A stretch of DNA of 57,060 nt, from positions 21,018-78,077 of the forward strand of contig JAPPNY010000033.1 in NCBI GenBank assembly GCA_028818385.1. Direction: 5' to 3'. Positions within the stretch are counted from its first letter, which is position 1. Every line of letters starts with the position of its first letter. The notes beneath the pieces are model-generated. The model did no database searches and had not been told where the DNA came from. It saw only the letters and a program-made list of their open reading frames with translations. Below, piece after piece: positions 1 to 6,960 of the stretch. The DNA comes from Spirochaetaceae bacterium. GTDB lineage: Bacteria > Spirochaetota > Spirochaetia > SZUA-6 > Bin103. Both the position numbers and the translations under genes were made by a program.

Positions 1-107
1 CCGCCCCCCGGTGGCGGGGGGCCTCCTCCTGTTCCTGGGGGGCCTCCACCCCCCCCCCCCCCCGCGGGGGGGGGGGGGGGGGGGGGGGGGGCGGCCCCCC
101 CCCCCCC
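1..107. other. G/C homopolymer stretch, probable assembly artefact
   Basis: The window opens with long runs of C and G, including an uninterrupted G run of about 30 bases and a C run of more than 10 bases. No protein family reads through it. The open frame of the downstream kinase begins to make sense only at about position 108. This looks like a low-complexity contig end rather than biology. Confidence 0.8.
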
Positions 108-428
108 GACGAGGAAGCGCTGGGCCGCCGCCTGCGGGAACGCGGCTGCGGGGCCGCGCTGCTGACCCTCGGCGAGCGCGGCTGCCTGTGCGTCACCGCC
201 GACGGCAGCGAGCACATCCCCGGCTTCGCGGTCCCGGAGGTGGTCGACACGACCGGCGCCGGCGACGCCTTCAACGCGGCGCTCGCGGTCGCTCTGGCCG
301 AGGGACGTCCGCTGCGGGAGGCGGCCCGTTTCGCCAACGCCGCCGCGGCGCTGTGCTGCACGACGCTCGCGACCCTGCCCTCCTACCGCTGCCGCGCGGA
401 AGTGGATGCCTTCATCGAGGAACAGTGA
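108..428 (+). CDS. PfkB-family carbohydrate kinase, C-terminal part only
   Basis: This is the last 106 residues of a ribokinase-like (PfkB) sugar kinase. These kinases transfer the ATP gamma-phosphate to a sugar hydroxyl in the cytoplasm. The second PfkB signature DTTGAGDAF is at 246-272; its Asp is the catalytic base and GAGD forms the anion hole. It is followed by an Ala-rich helix (FANAAAAL) typical of the family C-terminus. The preceding residues LTLGERGCL match the usual strand before the signature. The N-terminal sugar-binding half is missing because the contig begins in homopolymer, so the substrate cannot be named. The frame is entered at 108 and ends with TGA at 426-428. Confidence 0.8.
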   Translation, partial: DEEALGRRLRERGCGAALLTLGERGCLCVTADGSEHIPGFAVPEVVDTTGAGDAFNAALAVALAEGRPLREAARFANAAAALCCTTLATLPSYRCRAEVDAFIEEQ

Positions 429-521
429 TTCCGGTTCAAGGGATGGTGAGCTCGGCCGCCGTCGGTCGTCCGCCTGTGATCGCGTTGCAGGATGCCGGTC
501 AACCATGCGAATGGTAACCGC

Positions 522-1046
522 ATGAAGAACGTCGCACGTCTCCTCACCGCTGCAGTCGTGGCATGGTCGGCTCCGGCGGCGCTCGCCGACATTGCGATTG
601 CCGAGATCCTCGAGCCTGCCGGTTCGGAAATCGGCGCGGCCTCATTCGAGCAGACCCCGACCGGCGTCCTCATCTACGTGGAATTGGCGGGGTTGCCCCC
701 CGGCCCCCACGGCATCCATCTGCATGCGGTCGGCTCATGTTCGCCTGATTTCACGGCGGCGACCGGGCATATCAATCCGGACGGGGCAGCGCACGGCCTG
801 AGGCATCCGGACGGACCGGACAGCGGCGACCTGCCGAACCTGTACGTGGGGGGAGACGGTGTGGCAGTGGCGGAGTTCTTCACGACACGCGTGTCCGTGT
901 CCGGCCGAGGTCGGGGCGATGTTCCCGCGTTGCTGGATGAGGACGGCTCGGCGCTGATCATTCACGAACATCGCGACGACCACCTGTCCCAACCCATCGG
1001 CGGCGCGGGCGGGCGCATCGCCTGTGGAGTCATCGTCCGCAGGTAG
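522..1046 (+). CDS. sodC: Periplasmic Cu/Zn superoxide dismutase
   Basis: This converts superoxide to oxygen and hydrogen peroxide outside the cytoplasm. The protein has 174 residues. I start at ATG 522 rather than 492 because it gives a clean signal peptide, MKNVARLL then a hydrophobic stretch ending APAALA, with cleavage near residue 22. All metal ligands of the family are visible: HLH near residues 66-68, GHINP (bridging His), AAHG and RHPDG with the Asp of DSGD for zinc, and HEH late in the chain for copper. The active-site Arg lies in GGRIACG, whose Cys can pair with the one in VGSC. The enzyme looks complete and active. It appears to be a single gene about 90 bp after the kinase, convergent with the propeller gene that ends at 1084. 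Confidence 0.93.
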   Translation: MKNVARLLTAAVVAWSAPAALADIAIAEILEPAGSEIGAASFEQTPTGVLIYVELAGLPPGPHGIHLHAVGSCSPDFTAATGHINPDGAAHGLRHPDGPDSGDLPNLYVGGDGVAVAEFFTTRVSVSGRGRGDVPALLDEDGSALIIHEHRDDHLSQPIGGAGGRIACGVIVRR

Positions 1047-1083
1047 CACGCGTCCTGCCTCGTCGTTACCGCGCCTCAGCCGA

Positions 1084-2925
1084 TCAGGGCGCCGGGCTAG
1101 TGATCGGCGCGATGGGACCATGTGCGAGCTCGACCGACTGCAGCACCCCCGTTCCGCTCCCGGGATCCGCGATCTGTATGTAGGAGGCGACGAAGCGGCC
1201 GTGCTCGTCATCGATCGGGGCAAGCGAGGGGCACGTGGCGAGCTGTGAGGGATCAGGCGTGAGCAGCCTTGGCCGGTCCCAGCGCATGCCATCCGCGGAG
1301 GTGGCGACCGACAACCGAATCCGGTCGCGCCCGTCGCCACGGTGGCTGTGGTGGTTCCAGGCGACCATCAGGCCGGCGCCGCGCGCCAGCGGGGACAGGG
1401 CGAGCGGCGCCTCCGGGGCCACCAGGGTGGTGACTTCGGTCGGCATGGACCAGGTGGCGCCGCCGTCGGGCGACTCGCTGCGGTAGATACGATGCGTGGA
1501 GGTGGCGGCCAGCAGCAGCAGGCGGCCGGGCTCGGGCTCCACCACCGCGGGGTAGCGCAGTCCCGTACCGGGTCCGGCCAGCAGCGGCCCGTGTCGGCGC
1601 CAGGCGGCACCTTCGTCGGTGGAGGCAAGCAATCCCGCCTGTGAGCCGAGGGCGAACGGCAGCATCAGGCCGGCGCTGCCTTGCGCGAGCCGGCCGTTGG
1701 CGAGCTGCAGGCCGGGCTCCAGGCCGGGAGCGACGCGAGGTCGCGACCAGGCGCTTGCGGTCCCGGCGCTGGCCGGCAGGCTGCAGACAGCCGCCGCCAC
1801 CGCCATGCCGCCCGACGGATACAGCGCCTGATAGACCAGCAGGATCGCCCCGGAGGGCAGGGGAAGCAGGCTGGGCGCCGTGGCGCCGATGGCGCCGGCT
1901 GGCACAAGCAGAGCCGCCGGCCGCGACCAGCCGTCGCCAGCGCTGACCGAGATCGACACTGGCGCCCGCCCGTCGGCGATCGCCGCCAGCAGCCGGCCGT
2001 CCGGAAGGGAGATTGCGTCGCCCTCGCGCGCTGTCTCGGCGATCGGTACCGGCGCCGCCGTCCGCACATCCGTCACCGGCCGGCTCGTTTGCTTCCCGGC
2101 GGGCTCCGCGGACGGCATCGTGAATCGCCGGTCCCGCGGCAACAGGTAGAAGAAGCGATCGCTCCGCTCCACGCGGGCCGCGCCGCCGTGCGCGGTGCCG
2201 GCGAACCGGACGGCGTGCAGGCGCAGCTCCTTGCCGGGGTCGGTGGACTCGTAGGGATCCTCCTCGAAGCGGAGCTGGTCGCCTGGGCGGAACCCCCGGA
2301 TCAGGAGTTCGTCGCCGTCGTGCTCCTTGAAGGTCCGGAACGCGAGCAGCCGCGGCTCGGGACCGCGTTCGGCGCCGAAGTCGATGACGTGAGGGCCAAG
2401 GCCGAGCGTGCGGCTGGTGGCCGCGTCAAGATCGAAGCCGGGCTCCCAGCGGTCGGTGCGCAGTTCCAGCGTACCGGTCTGCGACACCATCAGCTTCAGG
2501 TCATCGGCGACCGCCCGGACGTGCGGCGTGGCGACGACCAGCGTGCCGCCGGGATGCGCGCCGAACCGCGGGGCGGCGACCTCCACCCGCAGCGGAGCCG
2601 CCAGGTGCAGCGTACCGTCCGCGACCTGCAGGGCGACCGGCTTGCCCTGGAAACGGTCCGCGCCGGTCAGGACCAGCGTGCCGGGGCCGCCGAGCGTCAC
2701 CGACGCGCTCGGGTCGCCCAGGTCCACCTCGACGCGGGCTGCCGCCACGCGACCGTCGACGCTGACGATTCCGGCCACGGGGCGGTCGAAGCAGGCGCGC
2801 TCGTCCGGGAGCGGTGGGCGGCCGGCGTCCCAGCAGCGGCCGTCCTGCCAGCTACCGCCTCTCCGAGCGGTCCAGCGGACGGCCGGCGGTTCGCTCACTC
2901 TTCGAGTGTAGCTCGCCTCGCTCAC
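1084..2925 (-). CDS. Sialidase-like (BNR/Asp-box) beta-propeller protein with N-terminal beta-sandwich-like region
   Basis: This 613-residue protein is of unproven substrate. The C-terminal half (about residues 270-610) carries Asp-box-like motifs, STDEGAAW, SPDGGATW and SADGMRW, which mark the blades of a sialidase/neuraminidase-type propeller. The N-terminal 250 residues are rich in short beta repeats (VEVDLGDPSASVTLGG, LVLTGADRF) and resemble surface or carbohydrate-associated domains. GTG 2925 is chosen because it overlaps the TGA of the upstream gene in a GTGA arrangement, implying translational coupling to the 2922-4523 gene. No signal peptide is evident at this start. Exo-alpha-sialidase is the usual automatic label, but the catalytic Arg triad and Tyr/Glu pair of true sialidases could not be confirmed. 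Confidence 0.7.
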   Translation of the reverse strand: MSEASYTRRVSEPPAVRWTARRGGSWQDGRCWDAGRPPLPDERACFDRPVAGIVSVDGRVAAARVEVDLGDPSASVTLGGPGTLVLTGADRFQGKPVALQVADGTLHLAAPLRVEVAAPRFGAHPGGTLVVATPHVRAVADDLKLMVSQTGTLELRTDRWEPGFDLDAATSRTLGLGPHVIDFGAERGPEPRLLAFRTFKEHDGDELLIRGFRPGDQLRFEEDPYESTDPGKELRLHAVRFAGTAHGGAARVERSDRFFYLLPRDRRFTMPSAEPAGKQTSRPVTDVRTAAPVPIAETAREGDAISLPDGRLLAAIADGRAPVSISVSAGDGWSRPAALLVPAGAIGATAPSLLPLPSGAILLVYQALYPSGGMAVAAAVCSLPASAGTASAWSRPRVAPGLEPGLQLANGRLAQGSAGLMLPFALGSQAGLLASTDEGAAWRRHGPLLAGPGTGLRYPAVVEPEPGRLLLLAATSTHRIYRSESPDGGATWSMPTEVTTLVAPEAPLALSPLARGAGLMVAWNHHSHRGDGRDRIRLSVATSADGMRWDRPRLLTPDPSQLATCPSLAPIDDEHGRFVASYIQIADPGSGTGVLQSVELAHGPIAPITSPAP

Positions 2926-4523
2926 TCCGCCGGCAGGAACGTGAAGGAGTAGAGGTCGGCGTCGCGCAGGAAGAAGCGCAGCACGCGCCAGGCGCCGTCG
3001 CCGACGGGCGCCGGCACGCGCGGGTCGCCGCCCCAGCTCACCACGTGCTGCACGGAGTCGCCCGTGACCGGGTCGCAGGCGTCGCGGCTGCACGGCGCGA
3101 TCACCTCGTCTCGGCGATCGGCCACCTCCACCCGGATCGAGCCGCCGGGGCGGCAGCGGGCGTTGATCGCCAGGCGGCGGCCGGGGCTCATCACCGGCTG
3201 CGTGACGACGATCCCCTCGCGCACGGCGTTGGCCGACAGCGATGCGAAGCCGTGGCGGCGCAGCGTCACCAGGCCCAGGCCGCCGGACGTGCCGGAGGGA
3301 TTGCGCGCCTCGTCATGGTCCAGCTCCTCGTTCGGCCCGGCCAGGAACCAGTCGTGGTGGTAGTTGAAGCCGCCCTGGTAGAACCAGTGCTCGTCGCCGA
3401 CGTCAATCGGCTGGCTGAACAGCGACGTCATCCAGGCGTCCCAGTGGCCGGGGCCGCGCGGCGCCAGGAACGGCTGCCGCTTGGCGGCCGGACGCCAGCG
3501 CAAGCCGTCGCGGCTCTGCAGGAGCTGCACCTCCATCGTGTTGTCCACCCTGCGGAACAGGCCCGCCGTGCCCAGGTGCTGGTGGCCGATGCGGAACTGA
3601 GAGAGGCCGTAGTACCCCTCGTCCAGGCCGTCCTCGTCATCGTCCGGCACCGCGATCAGCACCGGCTCGCTCCAGTGGATGAAGTCGTGACTGCGGCTCT
3701 GCCAGACGCGCCGCTTGTTCTGGGACAGAGGGTCGTGCGGCTGATACGGGTACAGGAACCCGTGCGCGCGGTAGGGGTGGCGCAGGTTCACGGCACCCGG
3801 CAGGCCGCCGATGTGGGCGCGGATGTTGACCACGAACTCGCGCGAGTGCTCGTCGTACCAGAGGATGTTGACGTCGCCGGGGCTGCCGCCGCGGCTGCCG
3901 AAGGTGGGCCGCTCCGGGTACATGGACCAGTGGATGCCGTCGGGCGAGTGCACGGCGGTGGTGACGCGGTTACGGACCGCGCCCTCGAACCAGATGCGGC
4001 GCAGCATGCCGCGGAAGCGCTCCTCCGGGCGCGGCGGGTGCGGATCGCGCACGACGGTCATGGCATGGGCGTCGCCGAAGTCGCCGCCACCGGGCACCGT
4101 GCCACCGCCCAGCACAATGTTGGTGCGCCGGCCGTCGATCGTGCGCACGTCCAGCTCCGGCTTCTCCCAGTGCACGCCGTCGGCGCTCTGCGCGTACAGC
4201 AGCGTGGCGCGCATGGCGAAGTTGGCCGGCGGCCGGCTGCCGGGGGACTCGCCCTTGCGGGGATCGCCTTCCTGGTCCTGGTACCAGCATTTGAACAGGC
4301 CGTCGTCAGGGTCGCGGATCAGGGTGGTGGAGCCGTAGTAGGCGATCCACAGCCGGTGCTCCCAGGGCCGGTCCTCCGTGAACAGCGGTCCGTCCTGGTA
4401 TCGCGTCGGCGCATGCCAGCGCCGCGTGGCATCCTGGACGGAGGCGATCAACATGTTGTCGACGAAGAGCTGCGGCTCCAGACCGATCGCGAGCAAGGTG
4501 CTGTCCCACGCGTGCTGGTGCAT
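2922..4523 (-). CDS. Five-bladed-propeller glycosidase-like protein (GH32/GH43 superfamily-like)
   Basis: A protein of 533 residues. The opening PQLFVDNMLIASVQDATRRW, then RPWEHR and CWYQDQ, is typical of a widespread group in Planctomycetes-like and marine bacteria annotated as GH32 N-terminal-like hypothetical proteins. WYDEHSREFVVNIR, HDFIHWSEP and FYQGGFNYHHDW are repeated blade strands. ATG 4523 is taken as the start because it lies just before LFVDN and leaves a 58-bp divergent gap to the sialidase gene at 4582. It is coupled by a 4-base overlap to the next propeller gene. It probably cleaves or binds a glycan. Catalytic acids cannot be assigned from sequence alone. Confidence 0.6.
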   Translation of the reverse strand: MHQHAWDSTLLAIGLEPQLFVDNMLIASVQDATRRWHAPTRYQDGPLFTEDRPWEHRLWIAYYGSTTLIRDPDDGLFKCWYQDQEGDPRKGESPGSRPPANFAMRATLLYAQSADGVHWEKPELDVRTIDGRRTNIVLGGGTVPGGGDFGDAHAMTVVRDPHPPRPEERFRGMLRRIWFEGAVRNRVTTAVHSPDGIHWSMYPERPTFGSRGGSPGDVNILWYDEHSREFVVNIRAHIGGLPGAVNLRHPYRAHGFLYPYQPHDPLSQNKRRVWQSRSHDFIHWSEPVLIAVPDDDEDGLDEGYYGLSQFRIGHQHLGTAGLFRRVDNTMEVQLLQSRDGLRWRPAAKRQPFLAPRGPGHWDAWMTSLFSQPIDVGDEHWFYQGGFNYHHDWFLAGPNEELDHDEARNPSGTSGGLGLVTLRRHGFASLSANAVREGIVVTQPVMSPGRRLAINARCRPGGSIRVEVADRRDEVIAPCSRDACDPVTGDSVQHVVSWGGDPRVPAPVGDGAWRVLRFFLRDADLYSFTFLPAE

Positions 4524-4581
4524 GCCGGCAGTCTGGCCTATTGCGGACGTGGTGTCATGATGGGCATACGGAGGGAGCCAC

Positions 4582-5724
4582 ATGCCTGACCGATCCGCGT
4601 ACCAAAACGAGATCCACGCCGTCACGGCGGCGCCGTGGAGCCACGCGCACCCGCGCAACGACCACCAGCTCGTCTTCCCGCTGGCAGGCGACCGACTGCT
4701 GTTCGTCTGGTGCGCCTACTACGTGCGGTGCCCGAGCGCGATCGGCCGAACGCCGTTCGCGGAGGACGCCGGCCTGCTCGACGACGCGCCGTGCCAGATC
4801 TCCGCGCGCGTGTCGTCCGACCGCGGGCGGACGTGGAGCGACGTGATGACGCTGCAGGAGAACCACGGGGCGAGCAACGTCAAGCACCCCAACCTGCTGC
4901 GCCTGCCGGGCGGGCGCATCCTGTTCTCCTACACCGAGCGCGACGCGGCGGCGCAGCGGTTGCGTGTGCGCTTGCGGGTCTCCGACGACGAATGCGAGAC
5001 GTTCGGTCCGTCGCGCGACATCACGCCGGGACCGGGCTGGTACTTCACCAACGCGGACCACATCCTCCGCCACAGCTCGGGGCGGATCATCCTGCCGTGC
5101 CACGCGGGGCCGACCTACGGGAAGGGCGACCACTGGCAGGCGTTCTGCCTGTACTCCGACGACGAGGGCGAGACGTGGCGCGAGAGCCGGGTGAAGATGG
5201 ATCTTCCGAAGCGGGGCGCCGAGGAGCCGGCGGTGATCGAGCGGCGCGACGGCTCGCTGCTGGCGGTGCTGCGCACCTTTCTGGGCACGCTGTACCGCGG
5301 ATGGTCGACCGATGCCGGCGAGACCTGGAGCACGCCCGAGCCGACCGGGCTCGACTCGCCGTCGGTAGCCACCTGCATGAAGCGCATGCCGGGCGGCGAC
5401 CTGCTCCTGATCTGGAACGACACGCCGCCGTACGCGGCTTCGATTCCCGGTTCGGGGCTGACCCACCAGCCGCGCAATCCGCTGCGCAGCGCGATCTCGG
5501 AGGACGACGGCGAGACGTGGCGCAACCGGCGCACCATCGAGGACCGCTTCGGCTACGACAACGCCTATCCGTCGGTCACGTTCGTCGGCGACGAAGCCGT
5601 GGTCGGCTACTACACGACGGTGAAGTCGGGCGTGCGAGGCATGCTGGGCGAGGTGAGGCTGAAGATCTATCCGCTCGCCTGGTTCTCCCAGCCGGATCCG
5701 TATCGGCAAACAACGAAAGTCTGA
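4582..5724 (+). CDS. Sialidase-family (BNR repeat) exoglycosidase-like protein
   Basis: A cytoplasmic-looking protein of 380 residues with no signal peptide and four clear Asp boxes: SSDRGRTW, SDDEGETW, STDAGETW and SEDDGETW. This is a sialidase-type six-bladed propeller. PAVIERRDGSLLAVLRT is the conserved strand seen in bacterial sialidase-like families. The RBS GGAGG lies just upstream (ACGGAGGGAGCCAC then ATG). It is divergently transcribed from the 4523 gene and so may share a control region with it. A deleted duplicate lies at 6634-6937. True sialic acid hydrolysis is uncertain, because proteins of this type in sugar-degrading operons often act on other acidic sugars. Confidence 0.75.
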   Translation: MPDRSAYQNEIHAVTAAPWSHAHPRNDHQLVFPLAGDRLLFVWCAYYVRCPSAIGRTPFAEDAGLLDDAPCQISARVSSDRGRTWSDVMTLQENHGASNVKHPNLLRLPGGRILFSYTERDAAAQRLRVRLRVSDDECETFGPSRDITPGPGWYFTNADHILRHSSGRIILPCHAGPTYGKGDHWQAFCLYSDDEGETWRESRVKMDLPKRGAEEPAVIERRDGSLLAVLRTFLGTLYRGWSTDAGETWSTPEPTGLDSPSVATCMKRMPGGDLLLIWNDTPPYAASIPGSGLTHQPRNPLRSAISEDDGETWRNRRTIEDRFGYDNAYPSVTFVGDEAVVGYYTTVKSGVRGMLGEVRLKIYPLAWFSQPDPYRQTTKV

Positions 5725-5764
5725 CACAATATGAATCCATGAGTCACAATTGGAATCGGAAGAT

Positions 5765-5792
5765 TTGACTACGCCGAGGCTGATTGTAGCAT
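5765..5792 (+). promoter_or_regulatory. Candidate sigma-70 promoter for the 5887 gene
   Basis: A -35-like TTGACT (5765-5770) and a -10-like TAGCAT (5787-5792) are 16 bases apart. They lie in an AT-richer stretch about 95 bases before the ATG of the membrane protein gene. The sequence fits the E. coli-type consensus moderately (5/6 and 4/6). It is predicted from sequence only. Confidence 0.35.
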
Positions 5793-5886
5793 ATGGAGCG
5801 ATCATATGAATGTACACATCGAGCCACGGTTGACTTAGGTCATGCTACATGGTTCACTGCTCGTACCCTGTTCAAGGAGGGCGATA

Positions 5887-6516
5887 ATGAGAAATCCGCC
5901 TGGCGCTCCCAAACCCCAAAACGTGGTTTCAAGAGTGATCATCCCTTCTATGGCCGTCTTGGCTACTGCCTCCGCTGCCCTGGCTTCTTACGCTGTATAT
6001 GGAGCACCGTATCAGGCTGCTAAGGATGTAGAAGCCGACATCTCGGAGATTCTCGTCACGCTTCGATCAGTTTCCACCAAAGCAGCATCCATTTCTTTGT
6101 CGAACTATCATTACATCGACCTGACGCCTGAGGAGGAGCGGATATCTGAGTTCCTCATGTCGACCACGATGTATGGAATGTACGTATGGTTACAGGAAAA
6201 CGACGCGGATCTGAACGATGAGTGGCGTGTATTCTCGCTGAGCCTTATTGAACTGCAGCAGTACATCGGCATTAGAAACTACCAGATGAGAACGGACATA
6301 CAAAATGGTACCAAAGGAATAGTTGACATTGGTGCGGACGCTATCAATCTTGCCAAGAAGGCTAGAAAGATCGAGCGTCTAATCTTTGACACTCTTAGTG
6401 ACCGGCGACACATGAATGAAATAAAAAGGGCGGCATCACGATTGTCGTCTGGATTGGAGCAATACGAGGAAAGCAGCAAGTCTGACACTCTCGGCAGGGC
6501 TCTCGATGATGATTAG
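5887..6516 (+). CDS. Single-pass membrane protein of unknown function, helical, lower GC
   Basis: I do not recognise this 209-residue protein. It has a short basic N-terminus, one hydrophobic segment (about residues 14-36, with MAVLATASAALASYAVYGA), then a long mainly helical soluble region rich in Glu, Ser and Leu (ADISEILVTLRSV, EEERISEFL, SLIELQQYIG, KKARKIERLIF). ATG 5887 is preceded by a strong AAGGAGG, which decides the start over upstream candidates. Base composition is visibly lower than in the neighbours: sampled lines run from about 43 to 55 percent G+C against about two-thirds around it. It sits between a full sialidase gene and its truncated copy, directly before the cas operon. 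Foreign origin is likely and function is open. Confidence 0.6.
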   Translation: MRNPPGAPKPQNVVSRVIIPSMAVLATASAALASYAVYGAPYQAAKDVEADISEILVTLRSVSTKAASISLSNYHYIDLTPEEERISEFLMSTTMYGMYVWLQENDADLNDEWRVFSLSLIELQQYIGIRNYQMRTDIQNGTKGIVDIGADAINLAKKARKIERLIFDTLSDRRHMNEIKRAASRLSSGLEQYEESSKSDTLGRALDDD

Positions 6517-6633
6517 CCTAGCCTATTAGATTCGGGGTGTAGTCTGGTATCAGAGGGTGATGGACCGGATTCCAGTCAGCATCGTCGTCCATCGTCTGCC
6601 ATGCGATCGTCAACAAACCGGATGGAGCCCACT

Positions 6634-6937
6634 GTGCCTGACCGATCCGAGTACGGAAACGAGCTCCACGCCGTCAGGCGACGCCGTGGAGCAGCCGCGC
6701 AATTCGCTGCGCAGCGCGATCTCGCAAGACGACGGGGAGACGTGGGGAAACCGACGCACCATCGAGGACCGCTTCGGTTACGACGACGCCTATCCGTCGG
6801 TCACGTTCAGGGACGAGGCGGTGGTCGGCTACTACACGACGGTGAGATCGGGCGTGGGAGGGATGCTGGGCGAGGTGAAGCTGAAGATCTGTCCGCTCGC
6901 CTGGTTCTCCCAGCCGGAGCCGCGGCCCGAGGTATGA
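6634..6937 (+). pseudogene. Internally deleted duplicate of the 4582 sialidase-like gene
   Basis: The first 58 bases repeat the start of the gene at 4582 (VPDRSEYGNELHAV against MPDRSAYQNEIHAV). From 6692 the sequence repeats its last part, from QPRN through LAWFSQP, at roughly 85 percent protein identity. Everything between (4641-5466 in the parent, about 0.83 kb) is missing. A single-base loss just after GELHAV-equivalent codons (GTCAGGCG against GTCACGGCG) puts the two pieces in different frames, and the start codon is GTG instead of ATG. It cannot make a functional propeller. Confidence 0.85.
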
Positions 6938-6960
6938 CGTAAGTCGAACCCCGAATCGCG

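Noticed and set aside
6634..6937. A functional small sialidase-like protein at the duplicate
   Set aside because: The start and end segments are in different frames and more than 270 codons of the propeller are missing.
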